A DNA stretch of 64,000 bases from Phycisphaerales bacterium (GTDB taxonomy: Bacteria > Planctomycetota > Phycisphaerae > Phycisphaerales > UBA1924), in NCBI GenBank assembly GCA_020849105.1, contig JADLGW010000050.1:62001-126000 (forward strand), in the 5' to 3' direction. The notes beneath the pieces were generated by a model, which made no database searches, was not told the origin of the DNA, and was given only the letters and a program-made list of their open reading frames with translations. The translations under genes were made by a program, and so were the position numbers. Shown one piece after another: positions 1 to 10,800 of this stretch (positions are counted from its first letter, which is position 1; each line of letters begins with the position of its first letter).

Positions 1-780
1 CGCTCGGGCACAACGGTGCTGGGCCAGATGCTGTCGAAGCACCGCGATGTGACGTACCTGAACGATCAGTTTTCGCTGTGGGCGGACGCGGCCCCGGAGT
101 ACGACATCTGCGGCAAGGCGCCGTTACCCGGGCCCGGGAAACCGGCGCCGGTGGCTCTGGACGCGCGGGACGCGGGACCGGTGCGGGAGAGGGTGCTGGC
201 GGCACTCGAGCAGCGCCGCGCCGGACGCCGCGTGCTCATCGAGAAACTGGCGGTGAACAACTTCCGCATCCCGTTCCTGCTGGCGCTGGCGCCGGACGCG
301 TACCTGATCAGCATCGTGCGGCACGGGGTGGAGGTCGCGGCGTCGATCGAGCAGCGGGCGCTCAGGAGCAAGTGGTACGGGCCGAACGATCGCAAGTGGG
401 AGTGCCTGAGCGAGCACGCGCGGCGGGCCGGTTACGGAGCGCTGCTGCCCCTGTGCACGTCGTTCTTCTACCGTGGGCTGCTGGAGTGGCGGATGAGCGT
501 GGATGCGGCGTTCGCGTCGCTCTCGACGCTGTGCCCGCCGCGGCTGATCGAGGTCAGGTACGAGGACCTGGTGGAGAACCCTGTGAGCGTGTGCGGACGC
601 CTGGAGAAGTTCCTGGGGATCATGGAGCGCCCGGTGATGCGGGAGTTTGCGGCGACCAGGATCGCGCGGCGCAGCGAGCCGGCTTCGGAGCGGGAGATTC
701 CCGAGCACACCGAACGGATCGCGGGGGCGGCGCTGCGGCGGCTGGGGTACTGGCCGTCGCTGGAGGAGGTGCCCGCGTGA
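1..780 (+). CDS. Sulfotransferase family protein, 5' end missing
   Basis: The frame is open from base 1 and begins inside the gene at RSGTTVLGQM, which looks like the PAPS-binding P-loop of sulfotransferases. The true start therefore lies upstream of the window. A later segment with VRYEDLVENP resembles the second conserved region of the family, which contributes to the 3'-phosphate site and dimer contacts. About 259 residues are visible, close to the usual domain length, so only a short N-terminus is lost. Family knowledge predicts sulfate transfer from PAPS to a carbohydrate or other acceptor; the acceptor cannot be read from the sequence. The stop overlaps the start of a second sulfotransferase-like gene, so the two are probably co-translated. 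Confidence 0.8.
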   Translation, partial: RSGTTVLGQMLSKHRDVTYLNDQFSLWADAAPEYDICGKAPLPGPGKPAPVALDARDAGPVRERVLAALEQRRAGRRVLIEKLAVNNFRIPFLLALAPDAYLISIVRHGVEVAASIEQRALRSKWYGPNDRKWECLSEHARRAGYGALLPLCTSFFYRGLLEWRMSVDAAFASLSTLCPPRLIEVRYEDLVENPVSVCGRLEKFLGIMERPVMREFAATRIARRSEPASEREIPEHTERIAGAALRRLGYWPSLEEVPA

Positions 781-1520
781 GAGACCGGTACTACTTCGGG
801 ACCCTGGCCCGGCAGGTGGACTTCTTTGCATTCCCGCGGACCGGGTCGCACTTCTTCAACTATTGCACCAGCGGCCTGTTCGACCTGGTGGCCCTTCCGA
901 CCCCGGGGATCGACAACTCCGAGGCCGTCAGCCGGCAGCAGGAACTGGATCCCGCGGTGCTGGAGGCGCTCGCTGCGCGGCAGGACGGCGTGCCGTACCA
1001 GCCGGTCATCATCAATCAGCGAGCCACGGGGCAGCACGGCGACCCGGCGCGGGGCGAGCACCCGGTGGTGGTCTTGATCCGCGACCCCATGGCGACGGTG
1101 TACTCGTACTACAACGCCGCGACATCGCGGTGGGGCGCCGGTGAGCGGATCAAGAACGTCGGGGCGTGGGCAGAGGAGAAGTTTGGGCGCTACCACCGGT
1201 TCTACACCCGGGCCCTTGAAGTGCTGCGGACGGGGCCGGGCATCCTGATCCGCTTCGAGGACCTGGCCGCGGGACCGGGGCCGCTGCACGACCTGGTGCG
1301 GCTTGTGGGCGTCCGGCCGAAACTGGAGCCGGACCTGGTGCACCGTCTGACGCGGTTCGACTCGATCACGCGGCCCGGGGCACGGACGTTCTACCGGGCG
1401 GGGGACAATGACGCCTGGAGCCGTGATGCGGCGTGGCGCGGAGTGGTCCCCGGCGCGCCCGCCCGGCTGGATTTCGGTGCCTTTGGCTACGGCGTCGCGG
1501 TGCCCTCTGCTCCGGCGTGA
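777..1520 (+). CDS. Second sulfotransferase-like protein
   Basis: The gene starts at a GTG that shares bases with the TGA of the preceding gene (GTGA), giving 247 residues. The open frame extends much further upstream, but that part overlaps the first sulfotransferase in another phase and is not used. The N-terminus contains FAFPRTGSHFFNY, a degenerate version of the PAPS-binding loop, then VVVLIRDPMATVYSYYNA, typical of the Arg/Ser 3'-phosphate-binding motif, and later LIRFEDLAAGPGPL, matching the region III pattern. It probably transfers sulfate to an unknown acceptor, perhaps together with its neighbour. The two proteins are clearly different from each other, so this is not a recent duplication. 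Confidence 0.75.
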   Translation: MRDRYYFGTLARQVDFFAFPRTGSHFFNYCTSGLFDLVALPTPGIDNSEAVSRQQELDPAVLEALAARQDGVPYQPVIINQRATGQHGDPARGEHPVVVLIRDPMATVYSYYNAATSRWGAGERIKNVGAWAEEKFGRYHRFYTRALEVLRTGPGILIRFEDLAAGPGPLHDLVRLVGVRPKLEPDLVHRLTRFDSITRPGARTFYRAGDNDAWSRDAAWRGVVPGAPARLDFGAFGYGVAVPSAPA

Positions 1521-1569
1521 TGCTCGGCCGTGGGGCGACGAACCGTGATGGAGCGCGGGCGCACGGGAC

Positions 1570-2196
1570 TCAGAATCCGGCGCCCTCGAGCCACGCGGAC
1601 GGCTTGCGCTCCAGCGCGTGGCCGATCAAGAGCAGGGATTCCAGGCTCGGCAGGTGCGTGCCGCGTTCAATGGACGAGAGTTGGCTGACGCTGACACCTG
1701 AGGCCTCCGACAGATCGCGGAGGGTCCAGCCGCGTTCGGTGCGGGCCAGTCGCACCTGGCGGCCCAGGTCAGAGCGCAGACGATCCTGCGGGCGGCGGCC
1801 CAGGTCGAAGCGTTCCGCGGCGTGGGCGAGCACGCGCCGGAGTTCGGCCAGGGAGAAGGGCTTGGCGAGATAGTCCAGCACGTCCTGCTTGAAGGTCAGA
1901 CGCATCGAATCCAGTGATGGGTAGCCCGTGACGACAATCACGCAGAGGCGCGGCCAGCGGGCGCGGATCTCTGCGAGCACCTCTTCCCCGCTGTGGCGGC
2001 CCATCTTGATGTCGAGCAGGACGATGTCCGGTCGCCGGGCTTCCGCGGCCTCCAGGAACGCCTCCGGCGTGGCGACGGCCCGCACGTCGTGGCCCTCGCC
2101 CTCCAGCACTGTCCGGATGTACTGCCGGAAGTCGCCGTCGTCGTCGAGGGCGAGCACCGAGAGCGGTGGCGTGCTTGTGGGTACCGGCTCGGTCAT
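1570..2196 (-). CDS. Response regulator with REC domain and XRE-type HTH output
   Basis: This 208-residue protein starts at an ATG that overlaps the stop of the kinase gene by four bases (ATGA). Residues 12-125 form a receiver domain: acidic pocket at D18-D20, phosphoacceptor D62 in VLLDIKMG, T90 and K112. Residues about 144-205 resemble a Cro/C1 (XRE) helix-turn-helix, with LRDLSEASGVSVSQLSSIER as the helix pair. Most response regulators end in OmpR, NarL or Fis-type DNA-binding domains, so an XRE output is uncommon. It presumably binds DNA after phosphorylation by the kinase encoded directly upstream. Target genes are not visible. An open frame continues upstream of this start but lies within the kinase gene. 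Confidence 0.85.
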   Translation of the reverse strand: MTEPVPTSTPPLSVLALDDDGDFRQYIRTVLEGEGHDVRAVATPEAFLEAAEARRPDIVLLDIKMGRHSGEEVLAEIRARWPRLCVIVVTGYPSLDSMRLTFKQDVLDYLAKPFSLAELRRVLAHAAERFDLGRRPQDRLRSDLGRQVRLARTERGWTLRDLSEASGVSVSQLSSIERGTHLPSLESLLLIGHALERKPSAWLEGAGF

Positions 2197-3773
2197 GGAT
2201 GGTCCCCGACGAGTGCGGCGGGGCCGTCGCCGCCCCCACCTGCCCCAGCATACGGCGCGGGGCGAACAGGGATCAGAACCTCGAACACCGCGCCACCCCC
2301 GCCATCGGCGGCCGGCGGTCCGTTTCGGGCCATGATCAGGCCGCCGTGCTCGCGGATGATGCCCTCGGCGACGGCCAGGCCCAGGCCGGTGCCGTGCGAA
2401 TCGAGGCGCGTGCTGGCGAAGGGCTCGAAGAGCCGGGGCAGCACGTCCGGGTGGATGCCGGGGCCGTTGTCGGTGACGGTGAGGGAAACCCAGTCGCGCC
2501 CCTCTTTGACAAAGGTGTCCGCGCCCAGCACGACGCGGGGTTCGGCGGAGACCGGCGCCGTGCGGGCGGCGTCCACGGCGTTGCGGACCAGGTTCACCAC
2601 CACCTGCACGATGCGGTCGGCGTCGCACTCGACAACCAGCGAATCCGGAACCTGCACGGCGAGCGCCACATCGCGGCCTTCGCGATCCAGGCGGACGAGG
2701 GTCACGGCCTCCTCGGCCACCTCGCGCAGACGTACCGGGGCGGTCCGCGGCGGGCGGACGCGGGCGAAATCGAGCAGGCTGTCGCTGAGGCGCTCCAGGC
2801 GGCGGACGACACGGAGCATGAGGGCGGCCTGGTCCGGGTCCATCCCGGCGGCGGGGTTGCGGGCCAGTTTTTCCACGAGCCCGGAGAGGACCGTCAGCGG
2901 CGTGTTGAGTTCGTGCGCGATGCCCGCTGACATCATGCCGAGGCTTGCCAGGCGATCGGCGTCGGCGAGGTTGCGCCGGGCCGCCTCAAGCAGATGGTTC
3001 TTGCGTTTGAGGTCGGTCGCGACACGCTCCAGTTCGGTGAGGGCCACGCCTAGGGCGCGCTCGTTGCGGCGCAGCGCGATCACGGATTGATTGCGTGAGC
3101 GCATGATCTCACCGAGTTCGTCGGCGGGAATGGCGGCATCGGGGATGAGTTCCGCGCCCGCACGACCCTGCTGGAGCGCCTCGTCCGCGTCAAGGATGCG
3201 CCGGATCGGGCCGTAGACGTTCTGCGGGAGGACAAAGATCTCGAGCGCGGCCGCCACGAGGCCATACACCGCGATGAGCGCGGCCGTAACCAGTCCGTAC
3301 AACTGCCAGACAGCACGGCGGGCCTCGGGGGCCCGCGCCGTGGTCATCCAGAACTCACCCCCCGCGGCCGCGGGCATGTACGCAACGGCGGAGATACCGC
3401 GCCCGGACAGGTGAAAACCCGTAACAACCGATCCGGGCGCCCGTTTCGCAGCGGCGATCGACGCGGGCGTCAGGCCGGTGCTGCCTTCCGGCACGGCTCG
3501 GAGTTCAACCCGCGAGGCGACATCGGCGGGAAGGACCGGCACGGCGCCGTCGTGGTCGCCCGCCTTCTGCAACGCCAGGCGCAGGGACGTGCTCGCCTGC
3601 TGGAGTTCGGCCTGGTGCACGACCTCCGTGACGGCGGGGCGGAGGGCGATGAGCAGGATCGCGGCCAGGCCCAGCGAAAAACATGTATGGAGTATGATGA
3701 GTTTCTTGCGGATACGCATGCCGCCCAGGAATCCGCCGGGCGGACGGGGGGGATGGACCGGGGCGGCGGGCAT
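2193..3773 (-). CDS. Membrane sensor histidine kinase
   Basis: The protein has 526 residues. A first membrane helix lies near residues 24-45, a periplasmic sensor region spans about 50-155, and a second helix lies near 158-180. A HAMP-like stretch follows, then a helical linker. The HisKA segment has H287 in SAGIAHELNTPL. The ATPase domain shows the N box around NLVRNAVDA, the G1 box DNGPGI (435-440) and the G2 box GTGLGL (461-466). These features define an orthodox autophosphorylating kinase. The sensor region matches nothing I recognise, so the signal is unknown. The ATG at 3773 was preferred over the TTG six bases upstream because a TAGGGT box sits six bases before it. The response regulator gene follows with an ATGA overlap. 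Confidence 0.88.
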   Translation of the reverse strand: MPAAPVHPPRPPGGFLGGMRIRKKLIILHTCFSLGLAAILLIALRPAVTEVVHQAELQQASTSLRLALQKAGDHDGAVPVLPADVASRVELRAVPEGSTGLTPASIAAAKRAPGSVVTGFHLSGRGISAVAYMPAAAGGEFWMTTARAPEARRAVWQLYGLVTAALIAVYGLVAAALEIFVLPQNVYGPIRRILDADEALQQGRAGAELIPDAAIPADELGEIMRSRNQSVIALRRNERALGVALTELERVATDLKRKNHLLEAARRNLADADRLASLGMMSAGIAHELNTPLTVLSGLVEKLARNPAAGMDPDQAALMLRVVRRLERLSDSLLDFARVRPPRTAPVRLREVAEEAVTLVRLDREGRDVALAVQVPDSLVVECDADRIVQVVVNLVRNAVDAARTAPVSAEPRVVLGADTFVKEGRDWVSLTVTDNGPGIHPDVLPRLFEPFASTRLDSHGTGLGLAVAEGIIREHGGLIMARNGPPAADGGGGAVFEVLIPVRPAPYAGAGGGGDGPAALVGDHP

Positions 3774-3779
3774 GGACAA

Positions 3780-3785
3780 ACCCTA
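3780..3785 (-). promoter_or_regulatory. Candidate -10 box of histidine kinase gene (leaderless)
   Basis: TAGGGT ends six bases before the ATG, with no Shine-Dalgarno sequence between them. Transcription would begin at or next to the start codon. Confidence 0.45.
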
Positions 3786-3962
3786 CTCGCGCCGGGCGGT
3801 TGTGGCGGGCCGGCAGGATGGGCGGGTGGGTCAAAGAAGGAAGCGAAAACCTCGCGGCGGGTTCGCGGCGCGGGCGGCGGTAACGCACTGCTGCGCTCGA
3901 AGATTCGCGGGCAGCGGCGCCCAACGCACCGACATCTCAAAGCAGCGGTCGGTGGCACGACA

Positions 3963-5291
<1,329 letters not shown>

Positions 5292-5406
5292 GAACTCCCT
5301 CGCCGCGGGTCCGAGAACTACACCGGGGTTGACGCCGCGTCAGTGTATCGGCGCTCGCAGTCTGTTTCTTGTGGCCTCTTGCGACGCCGGCGACATCCCG
5401 GGGGCG

Positions 5407-5823
5407 TCATACCCCCCCGCCCCTTCCCTCCGGGTCATCAGCCTTCGGCAGCGGTGCGCCGGTCAGGTCGAAGCCGGGGCGCGCCGTCCGGTCGCCTTCC
5501 GTTGCGGCGGTCCCGCCACTTGGTCGCGTGGCGGCAGCGTGTGCCGGTTGACGCACCCGGACCTTTGCCGCTATGGCCCTCCTCGCGGAGTCGTACTCGG
5601 CCTGGGTCATCTGTCCGCTGTCGCGCATCCGGCGCAGGCCGTCGAGGATGCCGGTGTGCGAGTCCGCGGCGTGCGACGAGAGCATCACCTTTCGATACGC
5701 CAGGATCGCAAGGCCCGCCCCGATCACCAGGACGAGGAAAACGCCGATCCAGAGCAGGTACGGGCCGATGTCGGTCTTGCGGACAACCTGCGCGAGGACG
5801 ATCGTTGTCGGTGGAGGCGTCAC
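5407..5823 (-). CDS. Single-span membrane protein with SHOCT-like C-terminal segment
   Basis: This 138-residue protein starts at GTG. One membrane helix lies near residues 20-45. The segment around GILDGLRRMRDSGQMTQAEY resembles the short SHOCT/oligomerisation motif often found at the end of small membrane proteins (LxxLxxLRxxGxITEEEFxxxK). The C-terminus is rich in Ala, Pro and Gly and probably disordered. AGGAG is present three bases before the start. No enzymatic motif is seen, and function is unknown. It lies between clpX and an uncharacterised gene on the same strand. Confidence 0.65.
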   Translation of the reverse strand: MTPPPTTIVLAQVVRKTDIGPYLLWIGVFLVLVIGAGLAILAYRKVMLSSHAADSHTGILDGLRRMRDSGQMTQAEYDSARRAIAAKVRVRQPAHAAATRPSGGTAATEGDRTARPGFDLTGAPLPKADDPEGRGGGV

Positions 5824-5880
5824 AGTCTCCTATTCTCCCGCGAGGCCTCGGCCCGCGAGGACCCCGCTGCCGTGTGCGCA

Positions 5881-6624
5881 TCAGAGCGAAGAGCTCCCCA
5901 TCGCCTCGCGAATCGGAACAATGATGTTGGGCACGACGTGCGAGGCCGCGAGTTCCTCGCCGCGCCGGGCCAGGGCGTCCATGACCCGGGGCAGTTCCTT
6001 GGCGTCGGCGACCGAGCCGAACCTGCGGAGCGTGAGGTACACGCTGATGGGCCCGCTCGCCTCGTGGCCGCGGCTGGCCGTCTTGACCTCAAACCCGACC
6101 TCGATCGGTCCGACCCCGCCGCCGGCGTCCCGGATCACCACGCCCAGCAGCGGCTGGCAGTCGGAGGCCTCCGCCCCCGGGATGTCGAGCAGCCGGGCCA
6201 TGGGAGAGTTCGACAGCAGCGCATCGAACACGATGCCGTCGTGATTGGCCGGCGCGGCCAGGTCGAAGCCGTACAGCAGTTCGACGTAGTCCACGTCCAG
6301 GGGGGACACGCTGAGGAAGTACGGGACCAGTTCCAGCACGCAGCGGTGCAGTTCGTAGGCATCCTCGAACCGCGCCGGGTTCACCACCCCCGACCGGATG
6401 TTGTTGTTCTTCACGGCGACCCAGCGGTTGTCGTCGTCGGCGGCCGGGGTCTCCAGCGCCAGTTCATCGCGGTAGCGCCGGAACAGCGACATGCTGGGAA
6501 ACTGGCGGCGCAACCGGTCGCACAGTTCGAGGATGGTCTGCCGCTCGCGGGGCAGATCCAACTTCACGGCCAACTTCTGGTTGACGTAGAAGTCCGAGCA
6601 CAGGGCGCGGTAGGTGTCGGTCAT
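5881..6624 (-). CDS. Conserved hypothetical cytoplasmic protein
   Basis: The product has 247 residues. The ATG at 6624 is chosen over an in-frame GTG five codons upstream because GGAG lies eight bases before it. It is a soluble, acidic protein without signal peptide or membrane helices. Its composition and codon use match the neighbouring real genes. I do not recognise the family. It contains no nucleotide-binding loop or metal cluster. It is transcribed away from the lipoprotein gene at 6706 from a shared intergenic promoter region. Confidence 0.65.
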   Translation of the reverse strand: MTDTYRALCSDFYVNQKLAVKLDLPRERQTILELCDRLRRQFPSMSLFRRYRDELALETPAADDDNRWVAVKNNNIRSGVVNPARFEDAYELHRCVLELVPYFLSVSPLDVDYVELLYGFDLAAPANHDGIVFDALLSNSPMARLLDIPGAEASDCQPLLGVVIRDAGGGVGPIEVGFEVKTASRGHEASGPISVYLTLRRFGSVADAKELPRVMDALARRGEELAASHVVPNIIVPIREAMGSSSL

Positions 6625-6649
6625 CGCGGCGGCTCCCACGGGTCCGGGC

Positions 6650-6659
6650 AGTGTAGGAT
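6650..6659. promoter_or_regulatory. Overlapping divergent -10 boxes
   Basis: On the plus strand TAGGAT occupies 6654-6659, about 46 bases before the lipoprotein start. On the minus strand TACACT occupies 6650-6655, about 25 bases before the divergent gene. The two boxes share two bases, so both genes may be co-regulated or compete for polymerase. Confidence 0.4.
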
Positions 6660-6705
6660 TCGCCCCACACGGGCGGGGCTGATCGCCCGAAACAGGAGTT
6701 CACTC

Positions 6706-7044
6706 ATGATGCGTCTCTCGTTCTGCGTTCGCCTGGCCGGCCTGGGCATGGCCGCCGCCGCTCTCTCGCTCGGCGCCTGCAAGAGCACCGACAACACGGA
6801 CAAGAATCATGCCGCGGCATCCGAGGTCAAGGTCCAGACCGTGAACACGGTCTGCCCCATCGAGGGCGGCTCGTTCAAGCAGGGCTCGCGCGACGTCGCC
6901 GAGACCCGCACCTGGAAGGGCAAGACGATCGGCTTCTGCTGCGACGGCTGCCCGGCGGCCTTCGACAAGATGTCACCCGCGGACAAGGACAAGGTCCTGT
7001 CCATGGCCCAGTCCAACACCAAGCCCGAGGGCGGCCACCACTAA
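6706..7044 (+). CDS. YHS-like lipoprotein with CCDGC metal-binding motif
   Basis: The 112-residue product has a signal peptide ending in a lipobox LGAC, so the mature protein is probably lipid-anchored. The mature part contains NTVCPIEGG and GFCCDGCPAAFDK. This spacing (C-P-hydrophobic-GG, then CC-x-x-C) matches YHS domains, which are thought to bind metal, often copper or iron. The C-terminus ends in Gly-Gly-His-His. AGGAG lies seven bases before the ATG at 6706; the adjacent ATG at 6709 could also serve. The stop overlaps the convergent HAD gene by three bases. A role in metal sensing or handling outside the cytoplasmic membrane is plausible but inferred. Confidence 0.8.
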   Translation: MMRLSFCVRLAGLGMAAAALSLGACKSTDNTDKNHAAASEVKVQTVNTVCPIEGGSFKQGSRDVAETRTWKGKTIGFCCDGCPAAFDKMSPADKDKVLSMAQSNTKPEGGHH

Positions 7045-7751
7045 GCCGTCGCCGACTCCGCGGAGAGCAGCCACCGGGACAGGCCGGGCGTGTCGGAGAG
7101 TGATTCGACCGCCCGGTCTGCACCGGCGGCCATGAGTTGATCGACCGAGAATGGGCCCGTGGCGACGCCGAGTGCCCGGAGGCCGTGGGCCTTGGCGCAC
7201 CGCACGTCGTGCGGCGTGTCGCCGATGATCGTCGCGTGCGCCGCGGGAAGGTCACGGGCGTGGCGGGCGCGATACTTGCCCAGGCCGAGCGGCGGCAGGT
7301 GGTCGCGCGCCGGCGGGTCGTAGGGCGACTCGTCGCCCCAGACCTGCACATGGAACTGCCGCTCGTCGATCCCGCACGCCGCGAGTTTCATGCGGCCGGT
7401 CTCGGGGTAGTTGCCCGTGAGCAGGCCGAGCGTCGCGAGGTCCTGGCGCCGCAGTTCGGCGATCAGGGCGTGCACGCCGGGAAGCGCGTAGGCCGCGCCC
7501 GGGGTCCTGAGCCAGCGTTCCAGGTGCCGGTGGTAGGCGGCGCGGACTCTCTCAATGGCGGGACGGGAGCACTCCAGGCCGCTGCGCCGCAGCATGTCGG
7601 CGATGATCAGCGGGTCCAGTCGGCCGGCCGTCTCGATGCCGTCGGCGGTGAACCGCTCACCGTGGAGCTCGCGCCCGGCGTCGAGTATCGCCTTGATCCC
7701 CACGCCCGAGGTCTTGAGGAGCGTGGCGTCGATGTCGAAGAGCAGAAGCAT
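7041..7751 (-). CDS. HAD-family phosphatase
   Basis: This 236-residue enzyme begins MLLLFDIDATLLKT, where D6 and D8 of the DxDxT motif are the nucleophile and acid/base of haloacid dehalogenase phosphatases. Motif II (GLLTGNY) and motif III/IV (IIGDTPHDVRCAKAHG) are present, and the cap lies between motifs I and II, as in the phosphoglycolate phosphatase/beta-phosphoglucomutase group. The substrate cannot be told. A TTG start two codons upstream is possible, but the ATG at 7751 sits five bases after a TACGCT box. Confidence 0.87.
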   Translation of the reverse strand: MLLLFDIDATLLKTSGVGIKAILDAGRELHGERFTADGIETAGRLDPLIIADMLRRSGLECSRPAIERVRAAYHRHLERWLRTPGAAYALPGVHALIAELRRQDLATLGLLTGNYPETGRMKLAACGIDERQFHVQVWGDESPYDPPARDHLPPLGLGKYRARHARDLPAAHATIIGDTPHDVRCAKAHGLRALGVATGPFSVDQLMAAGADRAVESLSDTPGLSRWLLSAESATA

Positions 7752-7756
7752 CGGCA

Positions 7757-7762
7757 AGCGTA
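7757..7762 (-). promoter_or_regulatory. Candidate -10 box of HAD gene (leaderless)
   Basis: TACGCT ends five bases before the ATG and no ribosome binding site intervenes. Confidence 0.4.
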
Positions 7763-7870
7763 GTCAGCGGCCCGTGGTGCCCTGCCGCCGCAGACGGATT
7801 CGCTCCGGCCTTCCGCCACCGGGCAGTCGGTGCAGGGGTCGCCGGTGGTCGGGGTCATGTTCGGCGGCCG

Positions 7871-10800
7871 CTACGGATGGTCGCCCAGCGACGGTTCCCG
7901 CGCCGGTCGCGGGGTGCCCAGGGTCCGCAGGATGAAGTCCACCTGAAGGTCCTGGTAGTGCTTCCCTCCGATGCCGTGGCGGGAATCGGGGTAGAGCATC
8001 ATTTCAAAGGTCTTGTTCGCGGCTTGGAGGGCGCGGACGAGGCGGGTGTTGTTCTGGAGGTGGACGTTGTCGTCGATCATGCCGTGGGCGAGGAGGAGGC
8101 GGCCGTGGAGGTTTTTCGCGGCCTCGACGACGCTGGTGCGTGTGTAGCCGTCGGGGTTCTCGGCGGGTGTGAGCATGTAGCGTTCGGTGTAGATGGAGTC
8201 GTACTCGCGCCAGTCGGTGACGGGGGCGCCGGCGATGCCGGCGGCAAAGAGTTTGGAGTGGGTGAGGGCGTAGGCGGTCATGAACCCGCCGTAGGAATGA
8301 CCGGCCATGCCGACGCGGGCGGGGTCGACGCCGGGCTGCCCGTTGAGCCAGTTGATCGCGGCCTCGATGTCGGCCATCTCTGACACGCCGAGTTGTTTGT
8401 AGCAGGCCCAGGCGGAGACGGCGCCCTTTCCGCTGGCGCTGCGGGGGTCGGCGCGGAAGACGAGGAAGCCCTCGGCGGCGAGGGCCTGGTCCCACGCGCG
8501 GCCGGGGCCGGCGGACCAGGAATCGGAGATGGTGGGCGCGTGCGGCCCGCCGTAGGTCATGAACCAGGCGGGATACTTGCGGGCGGGGTCGAAGTCCGGC
8601 GGCTTCAGGAGGGTGGCTTCGAGCGGGAAGCCGTCGGGGGCCGCGATCTGGAAGGCGGAGAACTCGCCGAGGGTGAAGCGGGCGAGGTCGCGGACGGGGT
8701 TGGTGTCGAGGGTGCGGACGAGGGAGCCGTCCCTGAGCGAGCGGAGGGCGACGCGGGGCGTCTGCGTGGTGCTGGACCAGGAATCGATGAAGAGGTCGCC
8801 CGTCGGCGCGACCTGCACGCGGTGCGATCCGGGCTCGGTGGTCAGGCGGACGGGGTCGCCGCCGTCCAGCGGCACGCGGTAGAGGTTGTCGGCGGTGTGG
8901 CTGTCGCGGGTGCCGGTGAAGTACAGGACGCCCTCGGCCTCGTCGACGCGCGCGACGGACCGGCATTCCCAGTCGCCGCGGGTGACGCGGCCCATCGAGG
9001 TTCCGTCGGCGGCGTAGCGGTAGAGGTGCTTCCAGCCGTCGCGCTCGGAGGAGAAGAGGAAGGAGCCGTCGCGCAGGAACTTCAGGTACACGGCCTCGTC
9101 GATCCAGGCCTTGGTGGTCTCGCGGAAGAGGACGGTGGGGTCGCCGGCGTCGGCTGGGGCGGAGACGATGTCCATCCAGGTCTGGGTGCGGTTCGTGACG
9201 GTGGTGATGAAGGACGATGAGTCCGGCGTCCACGTGAGGCTGGTGACGAGCGTGGTCGCGGGGTTGTAGGTGGAGAGGTCGAGTTCGCGGGGGTCGCCGC
9301 CGGCGGCGGTGACGGTGAAGACGCGGACGGTGGGGTTGGGCTCGCCGGGCTTCGGGTAGGCGGTGTCCTCGACGCGCTGCTTCAGTTGTGAGTTGTTAAC
9401 GATCGCGTAGCGCGGCTCGGCGGAGGAGTCCACGCGGAGGAAGGCGATGCGGGAGGAGTCGGGCGACCACCAGTACACGCGGGGGCGGCCGCGGCCATAG
9501 ACCTCTTCTTCGTAGACCCAGTCGGCCTTGCCGTTGCGGATGTCGGGCGAGCCGTCGGTGGTGAGGGCGCGCTCGGTGCGGGTGGCGATGTCGACGACGT
9601 AGAGGTTGCTGTCGCGGACGAAGGCGACGAAGGCGGCGTCGGGGCTGAAGGTGGGGAGTTCCTCGGCGGCGGGTGTGTGGGTGAGGCGGACGGCGTGGAG
9701 GCCGTCCGCGGTGGCGTAGTACAGGTCGTTCTCGTGACTCACGAGGAACGCGGTGCGACCCTCGTTCCATGTGCGCGGGCGTGCGGCGGCATCGCGCGCG
9801 GCGCGGTCGGAGAACGCAGAAAGCGCGGCCAGGGCCTTGCGCGCGGGGTCGGGGTCGTAGGCAGGTTCGGCGCGGCCGGTGCGGGCGTCGATCTTCCAGT
9901 TCTTGCCGTCGCGCGTGACGGTGTAGTGCTCGCCGTCGGGGAGCCAGTCGAAGCCGCCGGCGGGCGAGCCGGAGAGGCTCGCGGCGTCCCGGCCGGAGAG
10001 GTCGTCGAAGGTGATGGGGCGCGGCGTGGGCGCGTCCTCGGGGAGCGGGGCGGCGTCGGTGGTAAGGAGCGGGGTCGGCCTCGGGATGCGCAGGACCGGG
10101 AAGTCGGCGCCGACGCTCAGGCCCGCGTCGAAGAAGTTCCAGGTGGTGAGGCCGTCGCTGGCCTGGGGTTCGAGCAGGAAGACCGCGAGCGAGCCGAGTT
10201 TCTGCCCGGTGCGGACGATGAAGGAGCCGGCGTCGAGCGTGCGGGGCTCGGCGCGGCGGGTGGCTTCGACGGCGACGGCGTGGTGCTTCTGGTACTCGCG
10301 CTCGGCGCGGGTGATGGAGTCGATGCGGTAGACCTCGGCATCGACCTCCAGGGTCTCGCGGAGTTCCTCGGCCTTGATCCCGTGGCGCTGGAGGTTCTGG
10401 ACGACCTCGGTCTCGGTTTTCGGGATGACGTAGGCGAAGGGACGCGGGACCGTGAGGGTCGGTTTGAAGTCGGCGACGAGGTCGACCTCGTAGTCCTTCG
10501 GCTCGTCGGTGCGGACGTTCTTGCCGTTGACTTCCTTTTCGACCCAGCCCTTGAAGACGACTTTCTTCTCGAACGGCACGGCCTTCGTGCGGACGGGGAC
10601 CTCGCCCTCGGCGTTGTTGCCGGCGTCGATGACCTTGCGGTCCGCGTCGGCGAGGAGTTTCTTGATCTCGTCCTTGTGGTCCGCGGCCCACTGGAAGGTG
10701 CCGAGCAGGAAGTGCTCCTGGGCCTTGATGCGTTCTTCGTAGGTGGCGTAGGAGTAGGACTCGTTGAGGACGGGGAGGCGGTTGCGGATGCCGACGTAGG

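Noticed and set aside
78-1520. Long open frame giving the second sulfotransferase an extra N-terminal 233 residues
   Set aside because: The extension is Gly/Arg-rich and lies over the first sulfotransferase in another phase. A GTG overlapping its stop is the natural start.
7607-7858. 83-codon frame with Cys residues upstream of the HAD gene
   Set aside because: Most of it overlaps the HAD gene in another frame; the remaining 100 bases show no ribosome binding site or clear coding bias.
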